The position numbers and the translations under genes were made by a program. The notes under the pieces are model-generated. The model ran no database searches. It saw nothing but the letters and a program-made list of their open reading frames with translations, and had not been told where the DNA came from. A stretch of DNA of 42,878 bases from Myxococcota bacterium (GTDB lineage Bacteria > Myxococcota_A > Polyangia > Palsa-1104 > JAEUJZ01), in the NCBI GenBank assembly GCA_025057315.1, contig JANWXW010000043.1, positions 1 to 42,878 on the forward strand, in the 5' to 3' direction. Position 1 is the first letter of the stretch; the number at the start of each line of letters is the position of its first letter. Below, piece after piece: positions 1 through 8,124 of this stretch.

Positions 1-579
1 GGCAAGAGCACCGTGGCGTCGCTGTTGCGAGCGCTCGGGGCCGAGGTGGTGGATGCAGACGAAGTGGCCCGCGAGGTGGCCCAGCCCGGCCGGCCTGCCT
101 ACCGGCAGATTGTCGCCACCTTTGGCCCCGAGGTGGTCGCCGCCGATGGCACGCTGGACCGGGCACGCCTGGCCGAGCGCGTGTTTTCTGATGAGGCTAG
201 CCGGCGGCAACTACACGCCATCATGCATCCGGAGATCGCCGCTGAGAGCGCGCGGCGCATCCAGGCCCTGTTTGGCCGCGGCGTACCGGTGGTCATCTAC
301 GAGGCCACACTGATCGTCGAAAACGGGCTGCACCATGGCCTGGCCGGCCTCATCGTCGTGGACCTGCCTCCCGAGGAACAGCTGCGACGGGCAGTGCAGC
401 GTGGCCTGTCGGAGTCGCAGGCCCGGCTGCGCATGATGGCCCAGGCGGACCGCGAGACGCGCCGCCAGGCTGCCACCTGGATCATCGACAACAGCGGCGA
501 TCGGGAAGCGCTGCGCCCCCAGGTGGAGGCCGTCTGGAAGCAGATTCGCACCGGCACCCCCCCTGGGAGGTCGCCATGA
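1..579 (+). CDS. coaE: Dephospho-CoA kinase, 5'-truncated by the window edge
   Basis: Phosphorylates the 3'-hydroxyl of dephospho-CoA, the last step of coenzyme A synthesis, in the cytoplasm. The window opens in frame inside the P-loop (GKSTVA), so only the first dozen or so residues are missing; 192 codons remain, close to the family's usual length of about 200. The segment GAEVVDADEVAREV after the P-loop matches the family's conserved DAD region, and HPEI and YEATLIVENGL fit the nucleotide and substrate-binding regions. The stop overlaps the next start as ATGA, so the downstream SDR-like gene is translationally coupled. Family assignment is firm; the true start lies outside the window. Confidence 0.93.
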   Translation, partial: GKSTVASLLRALGAEVVDADEVAREVAQPGRPAYRQIVATFGPEVVAADGTLDRARLAERVFSDEASRRQLHAIMHPEIAAESARRIQALFGRGVPVVIYEATLIVENGLHHGLAGLIVVDLPPEEQLRRAVQRGLSESQARLRMMAQADRETRRQAATWIIDNSGDREALRPQVEAVWKQIRTGTPPGRSP

Positions 580-1712
580 GCGATGTAACGCTGGTCTCTG
601 GCTTCCCGTCCTTTCTGGCCCAGAGCCTGGTACGGCGCCTGCTTGAGACCGATCCCGGCGATCAGGTCGCGCTGCTGTGCCCGGGGCGTTTCCAGGTGGC
701 CGCGCAGATCTTTGTTCAAGAGCTGCCCCGCCAGGCGCGACCGCGGGTGGAGGTGCTCTGGGGCGATCCGGCCGACCTGGACTTGGGGCTGAGCAGCGCG
801 GACTACCGTCAGCTGTGTGCGCGGCTGACCGCCATCTGCCACCTGGGCACGATGCCCCCCCCGGCCCCATCCCGACGGCGGGGACGGAAGGCGGAGGAGT
901 CGCCGGTGGTAGCCGGCGCGCGCCACATGGTGGACCTGGCCTGCGACTGTCCGCGGCTGCGGCGCCTGTGCCACCTGTCGTCCGTGCTGGTGGCCGGCGA
1001 TCGACAAGGGGTGGTGCTGGAGGAGGAGCTCGCCGTGGGACAGCGCTTCTCCGATGCGCACGCAGAGGCCTTGCTGCACGCCGAGCAACTGGTGCGCCAG
1101 GCTGCCGAGGGGCGTCGCCTGCCGATCACCATCTTGCGGCCTGGGCATGTGGTGGGCGACTCGCGCACCGGCGAAATCGATCACTTTGGCAGCCCCTATG
1201 ATCTTATCGCCGCGGTGCTGCGCTCACCGTTGGACCTGGCGCAGATGCTGCCACCCCTTGGCTGGGGCGCGGCGCCGCTGCACATGGTGCCGGTGGACTT
1301 TGTCGTCGAGGCGGCGGTGGTGCTGCTGCGTGATCGGCGCGCGGAGGGTCAGACCTTCCACCTGGTGGATCCCTGTCCGCTGCCGCTGCGGGCGGTGGCT
1401 GAGCTGGTGGCCAAGCGCGAGGAGCGCAAGGTGGTGCGCGGGCCGAGCATGCCGCCGCGCCTGCTGCGTGCCGTGCTGCGCGCGCCGGGCATCGAGCGGC
1501 TGGCGCGGGCCAACGTGGGCTCCCTGGAGGGGACGCTCGGCGCGCTGGTGTTCTACAGCCCGCTGAACACGCTGCGGTTGCTGGAGGGCACCGGCCTTCG
1601 CTGCCCACCGGCCGCCTCCTACCTGGATCGGCTCGTGGCCTTCTTCCAGGAGCATCACAGGGAGACCGGTGCAGCCAAAACAGAGGAGGAGAGCGATCCG
1701 CTGGACGGATAA
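576..1712 (+). CDS. SDR-like (thioester-reductase/male-sterility type) protein with degenerate active site
   Basis: A 378-residue protein shaped like an extended short-chain dehydrogenase or thioester-reductase C-terminal domain. Visible landmarks are an N-terminal beta-alpha unit (VTLVSGFPSFLAQSLV), an ICHLGT segment, LCHLSSVLV and ITILRPGHVVGDSRTGE. The usual TGxxGFLG nucleotide motif is reduced to G9, S12 and A15. Aligning the conserved AExLV segment puts His162 and Leu166 where the catalytic Tyr and Lys of YxxxK belong. It may therefore be a non-catalytic or NAD-independent member. It overlaps coaE by 4 bases, suggesting one operon. The fold assignment is reasonably sure; no substrate can be proposed. 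Confidence 0.8.
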   Translation: MSDVTLVSGFPSFLAQSLVRRLLETDPGDQVALLCPGRFQVAAQIFVQELPRQARPRVEVLWGDPADLDLGLSSADYRQLCARLTAICHLGTMPPPAPSRRRGRKAEESPVVAGARHMVDLACDCPRLRRLCHLSSVLVAGDRQGVVLEEELAVGQRFSDAHAEALLHAEQLVRQAAEGRRLPITILRPGHVVGDSRTGEIDHFGSPYDLIAAVLRSPLDLAQMLPPLGWGAAPLHMVPVDFVVEAAVVLLRDRRAEGQTFHLVDPCPLPLRAVAELVAKREERKVVRGPSMPPRLLRAVLRAPGIERLARANVGSLEGTLGALVFYSPLNTLRLLEGTGLRCPPAASYLDRLVAFFQEHHRETGAAKTEEESDPLDG

Positions 1713-2067
1713 CCGCCTGGAGGGGCCGGGGCAGCGGTGGGGCGCGTGCCGAATGGTGCCACCGTGCGTGGGGGGCCAGCTCAGCGTGCCGGCCCAGGCA
1801 GTCGGTCCCGGGCTCGGACAGAACCTCGCCAGCCAGGGGGAGAGGAGTGGATGAGCAAGCGCTGGGATGTCGGCCCAGTCGGTCCGCCCATCGGGCCGCT
1901 GCGGTGACGCCATCGCGAGGCAGCCTCCAGGCCGAGCGCGCTGGACCCGAGGCGCCGGGGCGAAAGCGGTGCCCCGGAGCGCTGTCACACACCGCTCACC
2001 CACGCCAGGGCCGACACACGGTAGCCTGTGCATCGGCAGAAGCAGCACCTGTGGCTGGATGGCTGCG
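1713..2067. other. Convergent intergenic region without a recognisable gene
   Basis: Lies between the converging stops of the SDR-like gene and the cysteine desulfurase gene. Open frames run through it on both strands, but their translations are Arg/Pro/Ala-rich and typical of GC-rich noncoding DNA. I see no clear intrinsic terminator, tRNA or repeat. Confidence 0.5.
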
Positions 2068-3225
2068 CTAGACAGAGCGCGCCCGGGCCACGATCTCTTG
2101 GACCCAGACCACCACCTGGTCCACCTCCTCCTCGGTGTTGGTCTCGCTGAGGGAGAAGCGCACGGCCTCCAGCGCACATAGGGGGGGCTGGCCGAGGGCC
2201 AGCAGGACCGGGGACGGCTCGGGCGAGCCAGAGCTGCAGGCAGCGCCTGTCGAGCAGGCCACGCCGCGCAGGTCCAGGGCCATCATCAACACCTGTCCCT
2301 CGACGCCATCGAAGGCCACATTGCAGGTGCCGGGCACCCGACGCTCGCCATCTCCATTGCGGCGCGCCCCCGGCAGGGCCAACAGCTGTGCCTCCAGCCG
2401 ATCGCGGAGCATGGCCACGCGACGTGCCCGCTCCTCCAGACCGGTCTGGGCACGGGCGCAGGCCACACCGAAGCCGACCAGGGCCGGCAGGTTTTCGGTG
2501 CCGGCGCGGCGCCCGCGTTCTTGGTGTCCACCGAGAAGCAGCGGCTCGATCTCGGTCGGCCGACGCACGATGAGTGCGCCAGCACCCTTGAGGCCGCCGA
2601 GCTTGTGGGCACTGACGCTGAGCAGATCGGCAGCGAGCATGGACCGGTCAAGGGGCAACCGCCCCACGCCCTGCACCGCATCGCAGTGGAGCAGCGCTCC
2701 GTGCTCCCGGCACACCCTTGCCACCTCGGCCAGAGGGTTGATGTTGCCGAGCTCGTGGTTGACCAGCTGCAGCGTCACCAGCGCTGCCGGTCGCTCGCGC
2801 AGCAGACGACGCAGGTCGTCCGGGTCGATCCGACCGCAGGGGTCCACCGGCAAGCGGTCCAGGGTGAAGCCCTCCGAGACGAGCACAGACAGGGGCTTGA
2901 GCACCGAGGGGTGCTCCAGCGGGCCCGTCACCAGGTGGGCCGGCCGTCCCCGCCGGCGAGCAGCCCGAGCGGCTCCTAGGATGGCGGTGTTGTTGGCTTC
3001 GGTGCCTGAGGAGGTAAAGATCACCTCGGCGGGATCGGCCTCCAGCAGGGCTGCCACCTGGCGCCGCGCCACCTCCAGTGCCTGCCGAGCGGCTCGTCCC
3101 TCGGCATGTAGCGAGGACGGGTTGGCCAGCCCGGCGGCCCACGTCGCCGCCTCGACCACCTCGGGGGCCGGTTTTGTGGTAGCATTATGGTCTAGATAGA
3201 TCCGGTTTGCGTCGCTTGACAGCAT
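2068..3225 (-). CDS. Cysteine desulfurase, NifS/IscS class (class V aminotransferase)
   Basis: PLP enzyme that removes sulfur from L-cysteine as an enzyme persulfide for Fe-S clusters, tRNA thiolation or other thio-cofactors. The 385 residues match the usual length of about 380-400. The N-terminal IYLDHNATT signature is present, as are GTEANN (cofactor phosphate region), the QxxNHELGNINP segment, the PLP lysine in SAHKLGGLKG, and the reactive cysteine in GAACSSGSPEPS. The extended loop around that cysteine fits group I (NifS/IscS) rather than SufS. No iscU, iscR or thiI adjoins it, so the sulfur acceptor is unknown. It is divergent from the GspE_N-GAF gene with a 31-base spacer. Confidence 0.93.
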   Translation of the reverse strand: MLSSDANRIYLDHNATTKPAPEVVEAATWAAGLANPSSLHAEGRAARQALEVARRQVAALLEADPAEVIFTSSGTEANNTAILGAARAARRRGRPAHLVTGPLEHPSVLKPLSVLVSEGFTLDRLPVDPCGRIDPDDLRRLLRERPAALVTLQLVNHELGNINPLAEVARVCREHGALLHCDAVQGVGRLPLDRSMLAADLLSVSAHKLGGLKGAGALIVRRPTEIEPLLLGGHQERGRRAGTENLPALVGFGVACARAQTGLEERARRVAMLRDRLEAQLLALPGARRNGDGERRVPGTCNVAFDGVEGQVLMMALDLRGVACSTGAACSSGSPEPSPVLLALGQPPLCALEAVRFSLSETNTEEEVDQVVVWVQEIVARARSV

Positions 3226-3256
3226 AGATAAGCCCGCAAACTAAAGTAAGATTACC

Positions 3257-4573
3257 GTGGCCGACGCAGCTAGTACGATCCTTCTTCGGGCCGGGCTTTT
3301 AGGTCCTCAATCCCTGGCCGCTGCCACCGCACTTCGACAACGTGAGGGAGGTACGCTGGGAGAGGCATTGGTGCGCCTTGGCCTTGTCGATGAGGACCGG
3401 CTGGTGGCGGTGTTTCAGGAGAGCCTCCTTGTGCCGGCGATACCGTGGTCCTACCTGTCGCGCACGCCCAAGGAGGTGCTGTCCCTGGTCCCGGCGCGCA
3501 TGGCCGCTGAGTTTCGCGTCCTGCCCGTCGAGGTAGACCGGGAGGGGAACCTGACCCTGGCCATGGCCGATCCCACCGACAACCGGGCCGTGGATACGGT
3601 GGCGGCATACACGGGTCGCTACGTCATGCGCGCGGTGGCCGCGCCCTCGGTGGTGCGCAGGGCCCTGCTGGAGCTCTACGGCGTCTCGCTCACTGCGGCT
3701 GGCCCCGTGACCGGACCGGGGGCAGAGCCGGAGCCACCGCCCACGAACTCCAATGCCATCTCTGCGCCGGCCTCGCCGCCGCCAGCGCAACGGCCGCCCG
3801 AGTCGGTGTTGCAGGCACTGGCCCGGGCAGTTCAGAGCGGACCCGAGCCAGCCCGGTCTGCGCGGCGCTCCCGCAACACCCAGCCAGTCCCGACGGTGCC
3901 AGCGGGCGACCAGGGGGACAGCAAGGCAGAGGGCAAGGCACAGCGGCCGCGAGCGGTCCGGCGCTCGGGCAAGATGCAGACGGTGCAGGGACTCCCACCG
4001 GCCTCCGAGGCAGGGCCGACAGCAGCAGGTGAGGGCAACCCGTCAGACAGGGCCAAGTCGGTACCGCCAGAGCTGGAGGGGCCCGTGGCGCGGCTGCGCG
4101 GAGCGCAGAAGCGCGATGAGGTCGTCCAGGTGTTGCTCGACCATGCGAGCCAGCAGGCAGCCCGGGTCGGCTTGTTCGTGGTGCAGCGGGAGCAGCTGGT
4201 TTGTCTGGACGGCCGCGGTCCGGACCACGTGGTGGTGGCCATGAAGTGGTTTACCATCCCGGTGGACCAGCCGTCCCCATTTCGCGATGTGTTGACCTCC
4301 CGGTCGCCGTATATCGGACGACTGGAGGACACACCGGAGAGCAGCGCGTTCCGCAGTGCCTTGGGGAGCTCTGAGGGGGAGTTGCTCCTGTGGCCGCTGC
4401 TCGTCGGCGCTCGGGCGGTGGGTGTGCTCTATGCCGATGAGATCCAGGGAGACCTCGGTCGCCTGTCGAAGGAACTGGAGATCCTGTCGCACGAGGCGGG
4501 CGTCGCCTTCGCGCGCATCATCCTAGCGCAAAAGCAAAACGCAAAAGCAAAAAAAGAGCAGCGCCGGCTCTAG
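3257..4573 (+). CDS. GspE_N (MshEN)-GAF domain protein
   Basis: Starts with GTG. Residues 1 to about 150 resemble the N-terminal domain of type II secretion/type IV pilus ATPases (GspE_N/MshEN): LLRAGLLGPQSLAAATALRQ, LGEALVRLGLVDEDRLV and LAMADPTDNRAVDTV are typical. In MshEN proteins this domain binds cyclic di-GMP; whether this copy does cannot be told by eye. There is no ATPase domain. A Pro/Ser/Arg-rich linker of about 110 residues leads to a C-terminal GAF-like domain (about 275-430; ELLLWPLLVGARAVGVLYADE). The likely role is signalling or regulation. Its TAG stop lies within the same CTAG as the stop of the convergent lipoprotein gene. Confidence 0.82.
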   Translation: MADAASTILLRAGLLGPQSLAAATALRQREGGTLGEALVRLGLVDEDRLVAVFQESLLVPAIPWSYLSRTPKEVLSLVPARMAAEFRVLPVEVDREGNLTLAMADPTDNRAVDTVAAYTGRYVMRAVAAPSVVRRALLELYGVSLTAAGPVTGPGAEPEPPPTNSNAISAPASPPPAQRPPESVLQALARAVQSGPEPARSARRSRNTQPVPTVPAGDQGDSKAEGKAQRPRAVRRSGKMQTVQGLPPASEAGPTAAGEGNPSDRAKSVPPELEGPVARLRGAQKRDEVVQVLLDHASQQAARVGLFVVQREQLVCLDGRGPDHVVVAMKWFTIPVDQPSPFRDVLTSRSPYIGRLEDTPESSAFRSALGSSEGELLLWPLLVGARAVGVLYADEIQGDLGRLSKELEILSHEAGVAFARIILAQKQNAKAKKEQRRL

Positions 4574-6363
4574 CTGCAGCGGAGCTGCACTGTAAGGCCG
4601 GTCAGGGCCGGTGAGGTCTCCAGGTTCTCAGAGCGAAGCAGAACCTCCACCTGCAGGTACTCCACTGCCGCCCCCGCGGCGAGCTGGATGGGCACAGGAC
4701 GCGTGACGTCGGGCGGTACCTGGGCCACATCCACCCACGAGGCGTTTTGCAGCGCGGCTCGACTGGCCGCCGAGCGGAGACGGATGCGCGCGCTGCCGCC
4801 CGCAGGCAATGTCAGGCCCCAGTCCAGCGACAACCAGCGCGTGGAGGGCCCACAGCCCGAGAACGTATGACGGTAAATGCCTGAGGCGCTGCCGGCGATG
4901 CGGAGCTGGGCGCCGGTCATGTCACTATAGGTGTAGGGTCGGTTTCCGGTGGCGATGGGCGAGATGGCATACCCTGTCGGGTTGATTCGGTAGGCCGTGT
5001 TGCGCTCCATGTTGATGACCCACGGGTTGCCATCGAGGTCGATGGCGGCCCCCACATAGTACTCACCGCCCCCCGATACCAAGGGGATGCGTCCCCGCAG
5101 GACCATGCTCGATGGGTTGCTGGCGTCAATGTGATACATGCCGGCGTAGGTGTCGGCCACCCAGACATTGAACTTTTCGTCGACGGCCAGGCCGCGTCCA
5201 GAGCTGCCGCCGGTGCTGACCGTGTCCCACACCTCGGTTTGCGGGTTGAATCGCGAGACGCACCCGCCGCCGGCGGTGTAGATGAAGCCGCGCGAGTCCG
5301 CCGTGATGCCGTATGGACAGGGCGGGGCCTTGGCGCCGGTGTAGCGCGTGACCCGGTCACCGGCGCGGACCTCTACCTTGGCCAGGCTGCCTTCGGAGCC
5401 CCGAACCCAGAGGTTGCCAAACTTGTCCATCACGAAGCCATAGGGGCGGGTGCCCTGCAGGTTGATGCGCTTGAGGATCGCGCCGGTGGCAGCGTCCAGC
5501 CGAATGGCCTCCTCGGTGTTGTGCAGGCCGATGTAGACCCGTCCTGACAGGTTGCCATCGGCGTCGATCTCGGCATCGAAGGCCGCGGCGCGCGGCAAGG
5601 TGCCATCGCCGCCGATGAAGTTGCCAGCGGCATCGGTGTGCAGGCGGGTCAGCCAGATGACGCACTCGTCCGGGCTGGAGGCCTGCCCTGCGGTCCACTG
5701 GAAGGCCGGGGGCACAGGCCCCTCGCCCTCGAAGGTATCGATGACGCCGTTGCCATTGCGGTCCACACACCTGGAGCGGTCGCCGGCGATCTTCACTGCT
5801 GAGGCACGCGAGGCCTCTGAGCCGGAGAAGAAGGGCTCACGCCAGGCGCGGTTGGCGACCACCACGTCGCCACCGATGCCGACCGTGCTGCGCGAGGGGT
5901 CGGCGTTGCAACCGGGGTAGGTACAGTAGCGCGCCACCTGGCGCATCGTGCGCGTGTTGATCTTCGAGACGGTGCCCTCGCGGCTGTTGGCGACCCAGAT
6001 GATCGGCTGGGCATTGACCGAAAGGCCAGCGCGGTCGATGACAATGTGTTCGTTGCTATCGAGGATGACCCGCTTGGAGCCCTCCTCTTGATGGTTGAAG
6101 GGCTCGGCACCCACCTGGGGTCCGATGCGGATGGTACGCACCACCGGCTCGCTGCTCGCGCCATCCGGTGCGGGGGTGCCCCCGTCGGACGGACAGCGGT
6201 GGTCGCCGCTCTGGGCCCCCGGGTCGCAAGGCGGGGTGCCTGTCCCCGGGTTAGCCCCCTGTTCACCGTCAGCGCCGCTGACCGGCGGAGTAGAAAGCAG
6301 CGTATCTTGGCAGGCGCTGCCGAGCAACACAATGAAAGAAAGGGACAGGACCTTGGACTGCAT
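4570..6363 (-). CDS. Lipoprotein with NHL/Vgb-like beta-propeller and C-terminal beta domain
   Basis: 597 residues with a lipoprotein signal (hydrophobic stretch then lipobox LGSAC). A low-complexity Gly/Pro/Asp linker follows, then repeated blades (GDVVVANRAW, GRVYIGLHNTEEAIRLD, YGFVMDKFGNLWVRG, YGITADSRGFIYTAGG, GLAVDEKFNVWVAD, AIDLDGNPWVINM), like NHL or virginiamycin-B-lyase propellers. A loop around residue 200 (DRNGNGVIDTFEGEG) looks like an EF-hand or dockerin calcium loop. The last 120 residues look like a beta-sandwich. It probably binds ligand at the cell surface; no catalytic residues are apparent. The start has a good AGGAG ribosome site. It lies 10 bases after the fibrinogen-like lipoprotein gene, so the two are probably one operon. 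Confidence 0.85.
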   Translation of the reverse strand: MQSKVLSLSFIVLLGSACQDTLLSTPPVSGADGEQGANPGTGTPPCDPGAQSGDHRCPSDGGTPAPDGASSEPVVRTIRIGPQVGAEPFNHQEEGSKRVILDSNEHIVIDRAGLSVNAQPIIWVANSREGTVSKINTRTMRQVARYCTYPGCNADPSRSTVGIGGDVVVANRAWREPFFSGSEASRASAVKIAGDRSRCVDRNGNGVIDTFEGEGPVPPAFQWTAGQASSPDECVIWLTRLHTDAAGNFIGGDGTLPRAAAFDAEIDADGNLSGRVYIGLHNTEEAIRLDAATGAILKRINLQGTRPYGFVMDKFGNLWVRGSEGSLAKVEVRAGDRVTRYTGAKAPPCPYGITADSRGFIYTAGGGCVSRFNPQTEVWDTVSTGGSSGRGLAVDEKFNVWVADTYAGMYHIDASNPSSMVLRGRIPLVSGGGEYYVGAAIDLDGNPWVINMERNTAYRINPTGYAISPIATGNRPYTYSDMTGAQLRIAGSASGIYRHTFSGCGPSTRWLSLDWGLTLPAGGSARIRLRSAASRAALQNASWVDVAQVPPDVTRPVPIQLAAGAAVEYLQVEVLLRSENLETSPALTGLTVQLRCS

Positions 6364-6373
6364 GGGTTGACTC

Positions 6374-7900
6374 CTAACGGATCATCCAGACGATCTCGCC
6401 CCCCGGGGTGTGGCACAGATGGTTGGGGTTGAGCGCACTACCATCGCGCCAGGTGAAAGAGTCCTCGGAGGTGACCGAACCTGGGAGGGTGGCAGATACA
6501 TCGAAGCCCGGGTGCCAGGAGTTGGCTCCTTCGATGTTCCACCACCTAAGATTGTACTGTGTGCTGCTGTAGCCGCGGATGCGCGCGCTGATCTTGTATG
6601 GGTTGGCGCCCGCCGACTGGGTGTCTAGGTTGCTGTAGTCATTGCGGATGAGATCGATGTCGCCAAAGAGATAGTCATTTTGCGACTGTCTAAAGTCCCG
6701 GTGGCAGCGCGCATGGAACCGGGTGGCCGTCGCCAGCAGGCGGTCGATTCGATCTTTTCCGAGGCGGTAGTCGTCCCAGTTGTGGAAGTCCTGGTTGCGC
6801 GGCAGGTTGACGGTGGCAAACGGCGCCCTGTTGTATACGTCGCGGAAGCTGATATCGTAGCTTTGGATGAGCGTCCATCCGCCCATGTCTGTGGTCATGT
6901 CACAGTAGGCGCGGAACAGCGTTCCCGGCGCCACCTCCAACCAGTAGAGACCATCTGGAGAGGCGGGTGCACGGCTCAGGATGTCGCGGCAGCTTGTGCC
7001 CGGACGGAGCCGGGTGCCGTAGGCCGGAGCAAAGCTGGCGCCGATCTGCACCGGACCGGAAACAGTCACCTCGCAGGGGCCCGCACCGCGGCAGGCGCCG
7101 CTCCAGCCCGCAAACTCGCTTTCAGCGGAAGGGCGGGCCGAAAAGAGAACGCGGGTGCCCGGCGCAAAGGGAGCCGAGCAGCGCGTGCCGCAGTCGATGC
7201 CAGGGGGGTCGGATGTCACCGTCCCCGCACCTTGGCCACTTTTGACCACAAACAGCGGCACCAAGAGGGAGAAGGTGGCGCTCACGTCCAAGGGGCGGCT
7301 AAGCTGCAGCGCGCAGGGCTCGACCCCAGCGCAGTCGCCGGCCCAGCCAGCGAAATAGGAGCCGTTTCCCGCTCGGGCCGACAGCACGAGGCGGGTCCCG
7401 GCTGGGAGCTCGACCCGGCAGCGCGGTCCGCAGTCTACATACAGCGGATCGGCGGTGACCGCGCCCACCCCGCTGCCTAGCCGGGTGACGGTCAGCAAAA
7501 ACTGGGGCGTGCCGTTGCACTCGCGGCCGAGCAAGCGGCTAAGCTGCACGGTGAGGGCTACCTCGCTCTCCTCGGTGATCACCACCTCGCCCACACCGCG
7601 GGCGACCACGCACAGGTCCTCCTGGACGCCATCCACGGTGACCTGGAGGCGTCCGCGTCGCCCCCGCCCGCCGAGCTGCAGGCACAAGCGCTCTGGCTCC
7701 TCGCAGGTCTTGGCCCCAGACACTTCGGCACCGTTGAAGATGAGGCTGGGACGGAGCGAGACGATATCTGGCGTGCGTCCCTGGACGTTCACCACAACCG
7801 TGGTGGCGGACTCGTCGCTGCATCCGGTGAATCCAAGGAGCAGACCGGCGACGAGGGCCCACGGCCCGGGACCAAGCCGACAGCTCATTAGGCCGCGCAT
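6374..7900 (-). CDS. Lipoprotein with two bacterial beta-repeats and a fibrinogen-like C-terminal domain
   Basis: 508 residues. The N-terminus is a lipoprotein signal with lipobox near GFTGC. Two tandem repeats at about 132-212 and 215-290 share the pattern GxGxVTxDPxxxDCGxRC, FxGWxGxCxGxxPC and VxAxFxL, each with paired cysteines, as in the InlB-type or 'bacterial repeat' families. Residues about 300-508 begin SCRDIL and continue DGLYWLEV, YCDMTTDMGGWTLIQ, the hallmark start of a fibrinogen-related domain. Animal versions bind carbohydrates or acetyl groups. Start ATG at 7900 has GGAG 7 bases upstream. It leads a two-gene operon with the propeller lipoprotein. Probable surface adhesin or recognition protein. 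Confidence 0.86.
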   Translation of the reverse strand: MRGLMSCRLGPGPWALVAGLLLGFTGCSDESATTVVVNVQGRTPDIVSLRPSLIFNGAEVSGAKTCEEPERLCLQLGGRGRRGRLQVTVDGVQEDLCVVARGVGEVVITEESEVALTVQLSRLLGRECNGTPQFLLTVTRLGSGVGAVTADPLYVDCGPRCRVELPAGTRLVLSARAGNGSYFAGWAGDCAGVEPCALQLSRPLDVSATFSLLVPLFVVKSGQGAGTVTSDPPGIDCGTRCSAPFAPGTRVLFSARPSAESEFAGWSGACRGAGPCEVTVSGPVQIGASFAPAYGTRLRPGTSCRDILSRAPASPDGLYWLEVAPGTLFRAYCDMTTDMGGWTLIQSYDISFRDVYNRAPFATVNLPRNQDFHNWDDYRLGKDRIDRLLATATRFHARCHRDFRQSQNDYLFGDIDLIRNDYSNLDTQSAGANPYKISARIRGYSSTQYNLRWWNIEGANSWHPGFDVSATLPGSVTSEDSFTWRDGSALNPNHLCHTPGGEIVWMIR

Positions 7901-8124
7901 GGGTAACTCCGGCTCGCACGGGCCCGCCCGTATCCCTCGGGAGGAACCAGACCCAATCCAGCCTCTCCCAGGGACAGGAGCAGCACCCAGAGCGTAATTT
8001 TACGACAAAAAATTTAGTAATCCAAAAAATAAATAGAAAACCAAGACAATCATTCATTTGCCCATTTGCCCGCTGCTGCCGTCGGCGTCTTTACGCCGCG
8101 TCGCAGATCGGCGAGCATGCTCTC
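7901..8124. promoter_or_regulatory. Divergent promoter region with AT-rich island
   Basis: This spacer separates the lipoprotein operon (minus) from the membrane-protein gene (plus). Bases 7993-8055 are strikingly AT-rich for this genome and include A-runs and TAATTTTA-type stretches expected of promoters. Two copies of ATTTGCCC occur near 8055-8070, and CGGCGT/ACGCCG around a CTTT loop (8083-8098) can form a small hairpin in the plus-strand leader. No clean -35/-10 pair is obvious. Confidence 0.4.
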
